A stretch of 64,000 nt of DNA from Trichobilharzia regenti (lineage: Eukaryota > Platyhelminthes > Trematoda > Strigeidida > Schistosomatidae). The stretch spans positions 90,490,721 through 90,554,720 of the forward strand of contig OX235263.1 of NCBI GenBank assembly GCA_944472135.2, given 5' to 3'. Position numbers and translations under genes: made by a program. The notes below the pieces were generated by a model. The model saw only the letters and a program-made list of their open reading frames with translations, did not search any database and was not told the origin of the DNA. Of the stretch, positions 15,301 to 27,300 are shown piece after piece. Position 1 is the stretch's first letter. The number at the start of each line of letters is the position of its first letter.

Positions 15301-18300
15301 ATGATTGGACAGAGTTTTTAAAACCAAGAGTTGTCCCCCTTTTTATATATAAACCTCTGTTATGTTAATTTCGATTAATTTCCCTGAAGAAGTTCAAACG
15401 AGATTGGCGAATGTAGGAAACGTTGAAATTACTCATTTCAATCTCACTGAGATTTTACAAATATAATTTTTTAGAAATGTCTACTTCTCACTCGGCGCCC
15501 AAATATTTTAGAACTATTCTGTCAACTCTTGGCGACAGTTCATTTGGACTTTAGCTTGAAGCCCCATGTTTCACTGGGAATGTGAAGCAATTATATATAT
15601 ATATATATGTGAACCGAATAATGAGTCAAAAAGTTGAGAAGCTTCTTTGTTGACTGATAAGAGTCGATGACGGGATTCACACTAAGAAAACTAACTTATG
15701 TATCCAATATAAGTCGGTTCAGACGCTATCCTTACCCTACTGGCCATCAACGTTTAAATGATTCTTAATTTCTTGTAGAAATTTGCCTTAATTTTATTTA
15801 ATATTCTGTTTGCTATTACATTTTTATGCTTATTATAGTTTATGCATCTTTCTTGAGCTGCGGTAACTCAATTGTGATCTTAATTAACAAATCGATAGTA
15901 TTTAGACAAAAAACACCATTATTGTTAATGACGAAAATTATAGATAAGATTTTATTTTGATAAAGTCACACAGTGGAGTGTTATACAGTAATATTAACTA
16001 ATGACCACACGTTTCAAGCTCAAACTATTGCTGCTGATAATCATATCAAGTCACTCACTCAAACAACTTTCTTGCTTCATTTATATACATGAGTGGAATT
16101 GATGATTAGACATTGGAATAAAAAAACCAATGTAAGATAATATACATTCAGAAAAAATATTAGTGTTATTGACCGAATACCAAATAAGGAGGGGGCATCT
16201 GAAACCCTCCCTACATAGGATTCCTAATAAAGCAGGAATTAGGGTGGCATTCAAACTTACAAACTCACTTAGAGACAAGTTCTGTAGCCTAAAAGACCCG
16301 GTGGACCCAATCAAACAAAATAATATAGTTTTTGCAAAATACCTTGCAGCGACTGTGAGTTAAGCCAACTAGATAGGTCAAACTAGTAGATCGAAGGTAG
16401 TCAGATTGTCTGTCAGAACATAAGAATTTAGCTAAGGTGAGAATGGTTGACCCAGAGAAGATAAATAATTTAGAAAAAAGCTCAGTAATTACACTGCATG
16501 CATTAACACACAACTACAAAATAGGGTGGTGGGACAGAGTCGAAATTCTACGAAGTAATGCACGCAGGTGGAGAGAGAGAGGTTTATTACTGATTGAATC
16601 CTGGTTCATTGAGTCTAGACCCAACACAACACATGCACAATGGAAATGACTCCATGCAAATACCGGAAATATGGAAGATATTATTACCACCAGTCAGTAA
16701 AATCAGAGGAGGAGGATAATAAATAATCTTAAAATTCTATTTCAATTCACATACATTATAACATCCTAAGAAGTTACTTCTTTGAATGTAAAAATACTCG
16801 TCTTATTTCCCATCTGATTGTATCTGATTGATAACACTCACATTATTATTTCTGAATGTAAATTATCCCATATTGATTTTTATTCAAGTGTTTAATCATC
16901 AGTTTTACTCATGCATATAAATGAAGGAAGAAAGTTGTGTGAGTGAGTGAGTGACTTGATATGATTATGAATGGGGATAAATTGTGCTCGAAACGTCGTC
17001 ATCAGTTAGTATCACTGTAAAACACTGTGTGATTTATCCAAATAAAATCTTATCTTTAATGGAGATATACTCTACCACAATGCTCAAGTTTTAGACTTAT
17101 ATCTTAATGACGACTATTCTGGAATAACCTGTGTATAGAAACATATGTATATAGATAGAATTGTAGAGTGGGGAGAGGAAATTATCGAAAAGGGCATTCT
17201 TTGCTCAGCTTTTTTCTTTGGTTTTTTAAGATGTCTGAATGAATATTTTCACTATATTAAAAGAAAACAAGATCAGACATAAGTAAATTTTAATTTGACG
17301 GATATTTTTTTGTGGCTTTTAATCAGCTCACTTAACTGATGATTTCAATGTGAAGTTTAGAAGTTTGACTACTTAGATCAAAGTAGTATAGATCGGGATC
17401 AATTAGGTTAACAATCATAACTTAATTTAATTAATCTGAATCTACAATGAATGACTTCAATAAGTAATTTAGAGGAAAACTCGACCTAGCAGATAGGATG
17501 AAAATATAGAAAAGTTATACAATCAGGTGTAGAGGAAGTAAGCGGGCTCTTTCCCGAGGGATTAACAACTGAATGCCTCTTCATCCAGTCGACAACAAAC
17601 ACATGAGATTTAAGCAACGCAACATCACTTCTAGATATATGAAATAATTCCACTAAAATATGCGAGGGAGCAAAGCTACCTAAGGTAAGTTAGTAAGTTG
17701 TATAGATGCATTGTGATATGATGAAACTATAAAAAATCAATAACAAATTTTAACCTTCAGGAACTCCCCAACCAATCAAAGAAGACTTAAAGTGTGAAAA
17801 TACGATTCGCAGATTTGCGGCTTAACTTTCTAAGAAACGGTCACAAGCAGTGCAGAATAACCTTGAACAAGAAAACACAACCAATCAGGAGAGACTGCTT
17901 CTCCGCTAACAATAATGTACATAAAAAACCTATAAATATCTCTTGATTTTATCTCACTAAACGATCTGTGTTGCCTGGCTTTAGTCTTCTGTCGTTACAG
18001 TATGACTTTAGAATTTTCAAATCTACCAAGAAAGTGACTGCTGTGAATTACAGAGAAAACTGGTTAAACAACTGGTCGAATTCAGTCTCAACTGAGGATT
18101 GGGGGAATCCAAACAATAGTCGTAACCCCTTCGAATCTTGTTGGTGAAGCAGTAGCAGTCAGCTATGTGATGAAATGAGTTTTAGCATTACACAATACTC
18201 GTTATTTCATGAATCAACGCGGGAGTTGTGTAACACAATTTGTTGGTTCGAAATGGATTTAGAAATATAGAGAAGTAAAGTACACATTAACACATGATTG

Positions 18301-21300
18301 GAAAGAAGGAAGGTCATTATGAAAAGTGACCGAATTCCATAAATCACCTACATTCTACTTCTTCTATCATTATTATTATTATTATCACCATCTATCAGTG
18401 ATTGGAAACATGTTACCTATAGCCCTTCCTATTTTCTTTTGTACTTGCTTTCATTCGATATTTGTGAACTTAGTGTCATCATGTCCTAATTTTGGTAAAC
18501 TTTCATGGATGTTTGCATGTATGTATATGTGTATCTTTGTGAGTGTGGGTGTACGTTTGTGTTCAGGTATGTAGGTAGGCAGGTAGGTAGTTCGGTAGTT
18601 AGGTAAGTGGATCACATTAACTAGTTCATATACATGTGACTCTTTTCCTTGAACTATCACTAACAGTTAGTAGTTATATTTGCACTGATAAAAGTACTAC
18701 TAAAAAGCTGCTTCATTTGTTTCTGTCATATAAATGGGTTAAAAGAGAATTGAAAAATACAAGGAAGGTAGTAGATTGTGGTTTTAGAAGAGAAGAATAA
18801 GAGGATAGATGGTTAGATAGATGCAAAAGTTCTGCACTTATCAAATGATCTATCATCACTTATTTACTTAATGACAAAGGTTGTACATTGGTCAGAAGAG
18901 ATGGCTAGCGAAACAACTGGCCACCATGAAGTATTATTATTTATCGTATATATCAGAACAAATTGATTTTTATCTATCCCAGTAATGGACACATGTTTAA
19001 GGTAATTTCATCCTGGATAAATTAACTCGCCTTAGAAACAAAAGGGAACATTGTGTTACTTAGCTGATAGTGGTTAGTTGAGGAATCTAGAAGTGGTTGA
19101 GTAATTCTCTTTTGAATGCACAGCTCCAGTTTTTCTACGTGTGAATGACCAGAGATTCAGCGATACAAAGACGACGAAACCGTATTGTCTTTGGTAGGTT
19201 ATTCTTCACTCTGTAGATGATTACTTTGAAGCAGGAGGCGTTTGTGGAGTTAGATAGAATGATCAGTGTTAACCAGATGTTCAGTTATCGCACTCTTCAT
19301 CATTCCATCTGAACAAATGCCTCCTGCTTCAAAGTAATCTACAGAGTGAAGAATAACCGACCAAATGCAATACGGTTTCGTCATCTTTTTGTATCGCTGA
19401 AACTCTGGCCATTCACACATAGAAAAACTGGAGCTGTGAGTAAAAAAGAGAATTATTCAGCCACTTCTGTTATTATGGTAACAAGTTTGTTGATTTTTGA
19501 ATCTAGTATGCGTGTTTCCTCAGTGAGTGATATTCCGCCTACTGAGACGTGAACCCAACAGACGTTGAAAAGTTATCCGTTAGGCAGCTAAAGCACGAGA
19601 TTTATCTCTGGTGCAATGGGTATCACTTGTTTTTTAATGAAATGGTAGTGTTTTTCAATCCCCTATTGAGTGACGTCTTTTTGAACTAGATTCGAGTCCT
19701 AGTGGGGACACTCCCATTCATTGGGGATGCTCTCCTAAATATCATCAACTTTAGCAACGAAATCTTAGCCTGTAACAACAGAAGACAAGGGCCAGGCAAC
19801 AGGTCGTTTATTTAGGAAATCAACAGATACTTGTATAGATTTTCATGTACATTATTATAGATTATTGTAAGCAAACAAACACAGTCTTCTGTTTGGCTGT
19901 TTCTCACTGAAAGTTAATCTTTCATCTCTTTGCGGCCATTTATTAAAGTTCAGATTTTCTGTCTGCAAATTATAACCGTCTACGCAAAGTCTGCTGTGAT
20001 TGGTTGTTGAATCAGTCTTTGTTCTTGTTCTTTTCTCACGACCAATATTGGGGACATAAACATTGACGTAAATTACTATCTACCGATTCGGCTAGCAGTC
20101 AGTTCTCACCACAGCCTTAAGGCGTCTCTAAAGTGTCCCTACTGCAAACCAAGATTTCATCTAAGACTGGTCAGTTTGATCCAGTAAACCTCAGCCAATG
20201 CATCAAAGAACGATGCATCATAAAAAATGTAAAACAGCAAAAGCTATCTGAGTAGAATTGCCTTCTCAGCCTCCAGTATCATTTCACTACCGTTTACGAT
20301 CTACCTCGCCTACCTATCTATCCAAAACAAGGCGTAATAAAAGTCTGTTTCTATTTTGGTGGCCGGGCTCTTGACATAACATAATTTATTATTCATTTAG
20401 TTATGTCATCACGCTATACTTTATACGCCTGATGCATACACATATATGGCTAAATGAGCTTCACTCACATTTTTTATCTTCATTCAACAGCCTAATTTCT
20501 TTGTTCTGTTTCTTTTGCTTTTTGTGATTTTTGTGTACAGAGCAGAGAAAGACAAAAGTCATTTGATTATGGAAGTGGACAATGTTCTTGGACAATTGGA
20601 TGGTGCAATGAAGGCTAAGGTTAGTTTAATTTAAAAAAGTATCATTTAATGACAAATCGATTTTAAATGAAGAACTTTCAAATAATAATAATAATAATGG
20701 GCTACTTAATAGATTACTGGATTTCACATACTTAATAGCCTTAAAGACACATTCTAAAAACTGATAAGGCACGCATTTTCGTCCAACAGAGATAGTTGGT
20801 AGTTGTGTTTCCAATTAGGATGTTGGTAGGGTCTGGTCTTAACATCTAGGTTGGGTTAACATGAGTTTTACCAATGTCTGATATATACTATACTGCTGAC
20901 GACTTTTAATAAACACAATACTATACGTCGTGCAGGCTCTGCCAAGATCTTTTTCCTTATTCCTTTAGGTTCCCAGTGGAACATAGACGGATTCGAGCTA
21001 CAGGCTTGAAGTTTCGGTCTCAATGGTGTTTGTTTATTTCTACAGGGATCCAAACCCGGACCACATGAGGTGTGGTCGACAAGCATTCTACCCTGTGCCA
21101 CTGAAGCAAAAAGCGTGCATTTCGTTGTGAAGTTGGCGCGTCGTGGAGCAGAATAGATGGAGGCGTGTGATTCGAGTGAATTTTGTGCGTGATGTTGTGG
21201 GAGTTGTGAGTTTGACGATGTGTAGCGTCAAAATCCCCAGCGCCCTCGGTTGGGCTCGAACTACCACGCTTTTGATTAACGGCCAAACGCGCCAACCCAC

Positions 21301-24300
21301 CGCGCCACGGAGGCACTTTCCCAAGATGAAATTAACATGATTTCAACATAAGTATTCTGAGATCAGTAACTCTCTAGATTAGTTTTAGTTAGGCTGGAGC
21401 AATCTACCACTTTTCTTATTCCTTTGCATTCCACGCGGAACATAGGGCTTCAGACTCACAGCCTTGGAGTTTCAGTGATGGCTATGTTGATGTTGTTGTT
21501 TTATATGGGATGAAGTTGTTGTATTCAAGCTTAACCTTCTATACTTCTAGATCTACTGTCAGACTTCTCAAACTGCGTTAAGCTTAGGAGTGTATCAGTT
21601 GTGAATAAAACTCTGGATCACATGCGTTGTTGGCGAGCACTCTATTAATATACCACTGGTGCATGTTATGCCTTTGTTAAAACTTAATCAAGAAAGAGAT
21701 TATGCTATTTACAAATTTCAACTATTCTTCTGGAACTAGATGTAGGAATTGCTCCGAAAGGAACCTATTCTTTAGGATCCATTCCATAAAGTGTACAGTA
21801 ATTTAATAACATCATGTTCCTGGCTGTGGCCATTGAATATCAGCAAAGTTATTTTCCGTGTGTGTGTGACGGTTTACTCACAAACATTAGAATTCATAGG
21901 AGATTAGATTCCAACATACTGGATGAACAGCGAACATGCGCCTGCCTACCTACCCATTCCTGGCGGGGTTATGTGTAAGCACAACTGTTAAAGAGCCCAA
22001 GAAAAAAACGTCAGTTTGCGTCGACGGTCTTGATGTGACTTAACGACAACTAGTCGACAAATCAGTTAACATTTGTGAATGTTTAATTTCCACTGACTGT
22101 TCAACACGTATGGTTTATAGATTTACAAAGTAATTTCGAAACATTTCAGAGAACATCAAGTCACTTCTCTAGTGGAGGATATGTTTGATGAAAATAAACA
22201 CAAGTGGACTGCATACATTTATTGCCCCTTAATGAATTTGAACAAAGCAAGAACTATAGTTTTTGCAGAATAAAATGGTACCATCATTGATTATTTCGTT
22301 GGCTTCTCATCAGCTCATCTGCTTACAGGACAAAGTCATCATTAAGTATATCTACAGAAACAATTTCAATATACTTACATACACAGAGTTCATTTTTAAA
22401 CAAAAATCAATCAATATATACATACAGTAATAATATATATAATATTAAACACTGTTCCGAACAATAATGATAACACGCAATGGAAACTTTCAGCATTATG
22501 TAATCAGATAAAAGAAAGGGTGAAAATACCCAGTTACCAGGCAGGGCAAGAAAAGACTGAGAACTGGTTCTTTCTGAAGGCATAAATCAGGTTTCAGGCG
22601 CTGGATGGAGATGGCTTCAATAAACATGAGGAGAATTGAGCTCTTTTGCCTATCGATAATTATGAACGATCTTCCGACGAGCACCTCATGACCCGTGTCA
22701 AGGAGATGCCGGGCTATGGCACTGTTTGAAGCATTTGTTCCCTTTAGACAAAGGCTTTTTGGTACATGTTCAGAAAATTGTAGATATGCCCTTCTTCTTT
22801 TTGTTCTTCCAATGTAACTACTCCCTCAGATACATGTAAATTTGTATATACAGTTGGAGTTAACATGAGGAGGGTATCTATCGATTTCTGATTGCACCAA
22901 AGAGCATGTTGTTCGATAGACGGGAACCAACTTTGCCTGCTGCAGGATAGGCTCTGACTGCTAGTGACGTCCTCAATATTCTGTTGACAGTCGCTGTAAT
23001 ATTTTCACTTTTATAATCAAGTTGATTGTAGATGGACATTTTCTCCACTGTGGTTTGTTTGACATTTGAGACTTCAGATCTTCTGTACTCGTTAATGAAC
23101 CTTCGAGGGTGACCGTTTCTTTTTAACATGGTTTCGAGAATCAGAAATTCCTACTCTAATATCTCTATGGAGCATAATCTCTTAGTTCTGTAGTATAGAG
23201 TCCTGGTTAGTTCACGTTTAAAGCTATCTATGTGAACAAAATCTATTAAAATATATGTATTGTCCTTTCTATGTAGGCTTTCAGTAAACTGACTTCTGAT
23301 GACCACCGTCTTCTAGGCGCTGTATGGCGATGTCGAGGCAATGGAACTTTCCATCTTTTTTATGTTCCATTGTGAATTCATTACTGGTATGTGCTTTATT
23401 GAATGATCTGATTAGGTGGGAGGCATAACTTTCATTGTTGCACACTACAAATGTGCCATCGACATATCAACAATATACTGTTAATTCTATGCTTACCAGG
23501 ATGACATACTTGTGATGGAACGAAAGATAAAGGGCGATTCTCAACCTAGAGGAGAGTCGTGATTTCATATGATGGCTGTTCTATCATTGAATAGAGCTCA
23601 GCACTTTGAAGCAATTATTATTATCTGGAAGTGCATGACTAAAGTAGAGAGGTCTGTTCAGAACTGTGAAGATCAGCACCTGTTGTAAAGTGGGCACGCT
23701 TTATGAGTTTCCACAAAAAGTAAAGTGAAGGCGTAAATCTAACCCTATTACGTTTAATTCAATTAGTTAACTGGTACCACTATGTACTTTTATTGGTTTT
23801 TATTGTCGTTTATTGCACCAAACAGCAATCGGCTGAATCTAAACTCGAAGGATTGGATAGTCAATTGCATCGTTTGAAATCTCTGACAGATGATTTACAA
23901 AGACAACTGAACGACTTGAACAATGCCAAGTCCAGACTAACATCAGAGAACTTTGAACTTCTACGCATAAATCAAGAATATGAAGCACAAGTTTTAAATT
24001 ATTCAAAGGCTAAATCTTCTCTTGAAAGTCAAGTGGATGACCTGAAGCGATCATTGGATGATGAGGCTAGAGTAAGCTTGACATTTTGTTTATTCTTATT
24101 GATTTTTTATTCTCAGTTAGAAAGTCACACTGCAAATTACTATTACTGTTATTATTTCCTTTAATTCCTGGAGGAAAATAGGGCTTCCACCACGCACGTC
24201 TCCATTGCGTTCGGTTCTCTGCTAGAGTTTTCACCTGGCTCCAAGTTTGCCTACATGCTTTCATCTCCTCTTCACATGACCTCCTCCAAGTAACCCTCGC

Positions 24301-27300
24301 ATTGACGACCGACTCGCCGCTTCCCTTTCTGGTTCCACTCGAGCGATGGCCTGGCGTGTGATGTCACTTGATGGTTTCCTCAGAGTACGGCCAGCCAATC
24401 CATCTCCATTTCTGCCTGCCTAATTGCTGCACAATCGGTTCCTGATTGATTCGCTCATTTCCAGAGATTACAGTTGCTGATCTTTTCTGGCCGGCCATCT
24501 GATCTTGAGTGGTAATGAGCGAAGACAGCTGTTAATGAAGGTCTGTAGTTTGTTTGAGGTGCTCTTTATGACGGGCCGAATCTCTCTGATCCGTATAGTA
24601 AGTAGCACTGACTGACTTGACATTGAAGTTGAAATTCCGGATCTTATTTTCATTTTCATGCTGAGTAGTGCTGTTGACCTCCACATGGACTTGAGAGTAA
24701 TGCAAGCTTGTCTTGCTTTCCCGATCCTCTCTGCTTTGATATCCTCGTCGTTTCCGTCGGCCTGTAGTTGAAACGATACTTTCCAGGTAGGTAGGTAAAG
24801 AAGGTTGTTTCTTTCAGGTTCCTCCCACTGCAAAACACTTAGGATTTTAACGCTTTCAAGGCATGGATGCAGGCAGATAAATGCAAACTTAGAAGCATTT
24901 GAGTCGATATAGGACCCTACAAGTCGTAGGGTAGTAGTGGTGATAATTGTAATTGTTTCTGAAAACAGAAACTTATGGAATTCGAACTAGTTGATTTTAT
25001 TGAAGAGAAATGTCTAGTTTCTATATGCTCTTCGCATGGTGCCTGCTACTACATATTAAGGACGCATATCATAGATTCCACTGAAAGCTACCGCCAAGAG
25101 GTCTCAAGGGATTGTGAAAGCATCAAACATACCATCAACACAATGAACATTTTGTACAGTCCATTAAAATGAACCAATGGAAAATTTAAGAGTCTCAAAA
25201 GTGATGACCAATACTCATCAGAGAGACATTCGCCACCGTAGCTGGGAGAGTCTAAAGGATAGCGCTTATGCCTTTGGAACATGAAGGCTGGGTTTGTACC
25301 TCATTTAGAATACCGTCACTAAAGCATGGGTCACTGACTCCACTCCTAACTTTAAGAAAGATATTTTTATATCATAAAAGTCATTCTCATTACTTTTTAT
25401 CAGACGTCGTTTTAACACACAGATGACAAATATTGAAAGAATACGGTGAAGGGATGGTAATTCAACGTCTCTTTTATCGATTGCTTATAGGATGGAGAGA
25501 AAAAAAAGATTACAGTACCAGCTTTACGCCAAAGAAAATTAACCTGCCTACAGTACAGAAATTGTACTGAACCAATGGTAGTTTCGTTACCAAAAAGGTG
25601 CCATATTAAGACCAGAATCATGCTTTCGACAGAATCCATCTACAGACAAGTTAAACTAATAAATCGGCAGAAATCGAAGGCTGCTGGACACTTGTTTTAC
25701 TATGCCTTATGACTAATCAGTACGCTGATACGATTACAGTGTCTAACTGCGAATTGACTGACAATATTTTATGGCCTAATAGCCTAATATACGTGTACTG
25801 AATTACAATCGCTGAAAAGATTCCATAAATTCTTGTAAAACAAGTAAGGGATGTTCAAAAGGGAAAAGATTGACAGAAATTACTTTAAAATTACATCAAG
25901 CAGGCAATAGGCTAAATTGTACACTGTTTATCGATAAGGTGATTTAAACAAAAAAAACGCCAACCAATTAGAGAACAGAAAGCCTCTAACAGCTTAATGA
26001 CCTCGTTTACTATAGAAGTAAGTGAGGCAAAGCTTTTTTGTTGTATACACTAGGTATATCGATTGACTAAATGTGTGTTTTTAATTTTACCTTTTACTTA
26101 TCCCTTAGAATCGTTTCAATCTTCAAGCTCAACTGACATCGTTACAAATGGATTATGATAATCTACAGGCGAAGTATGATGAAGAAAGTGAAGAGGCTAG
26201 TAATTTACGCAGTCAAGTCTCTAAGTTCAACGCTGATATGGCTGCCTTGAAATCGAAATTTGAACGTGAAATTATGAGTAAAACTGAAGAATATGAAGAA
26301 ATGAAGTATGTTTTTGTGGATAAGTGTGTGTGTGCGAAATGTATTTGTGTGATTTAGAGAACAGTGTTAGCATGGAGTTTTGTTTTCCTTCATACTTCGA
26401 AGAAAGTTAACGCTACCTAAATGGCTTTCGATGTTGTATAGGAGAGGGAGAAATCTGGAAGATAACATCGAGTGGATAATTCTGCACTGCTGCCAACTGT
26501 TTCAAGCCATGTTACCAAAAGTCTTAGCATCCTGAGGACCTCAGCTAGGCAGTTCTCAACCCTCCACCTGACACAGACTTACAGTCATTTGTTAGTCTGA
26601 TCACTCACCAGAAACATTCTTCCATCTAAATCTTGGTTCATCAAACATTGTTTATAAAGTTAGACAGTGACTCAGTGTGTGTAACAGCTTTGCTAGCCAG
26701 CTTGATCTACCACAGACTGTAATCCTCCAAATATATTGTATTATCTAACACAAAGCATCAAAAGTAGACAGCTATTGTCAAAAACATATAATCACTTCAT
26801 ATTTACGGCTTTCTGTGGCTATATTCCAGAGACGTAAAGAAGGATGAAACGAACTGCTGAAGAAAACACAATTGCTTCGATGGATAGCTCGATATCATTA
26901 GGGTGGTGAAGCTAATGCAAGCTGGAAAAATCCGAACCAGTCTTCTTTATCAGGGCTGAGACCTAATTAGTCAATGGTTAGAAGCAATCGGCAGGAAGCC
27001 CTCCTTGGACCTAGGTTTCGTGCTGGTTGGCACTCATCAGCAAGGTGGCAACCTTGAAGGGAGGAACTCATGTCCCTTCTGAGATTTGAACCTGCGTCAC
27101 CCAGTGCTGCCTGCAATCAGAGACACTACCACTGAGCTATTTGCGCTAGTAATTGACCACCAGGGCTTCCTACCGATTGCCTACAACCATCTAATATATT
27201 ATCAAATCAATGTACACCGTAATGGCGAGCTACCTAGTGGCATGGTGGCCACATTGTAAACCTGACTGACAGAATTCAGTCTGCACCGAAGAAAGCACTA

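Larger units (their letters stand above)
14137..15548. mobile_element. Penelope-like insertion with inverted terminal repeats
   Basis: About 256-bp arms, 14159-14414 and 15205-15461, are near-perfect reverse complements. The insertion is flanked by CTTTAGCTTGA on both sides (14126-14136 and 15549-15559), consistent with an 11-bp target duplication in the family A SINE. Inside are an Sm-alpha-like hammerhead (14525-14635) and a small open frame (14662-15041). A segment starting ATGTCTACTTCTCACTCGGC is also directly repeated (about 14662-14740 and 15475-15550). Assignment to PLE rests on this terminal structure and on the encoded peptide. Confidence 0.65.

Noticed and set aside
15370..15461. 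Hammerhead in the PLE arm (CTGAAGA .. GAAACG)
   Set aside because: The CTGAAGA and GAAA strings are present but no convincing stem II or stem I could be drawn between and around them.
21241..21315. Functional tRNA-Asn gene
   Set aside because: One acceptor mismatch, two T-arm mismatches and C instead of T before the anticodon indicate a pseudo-tRNA.
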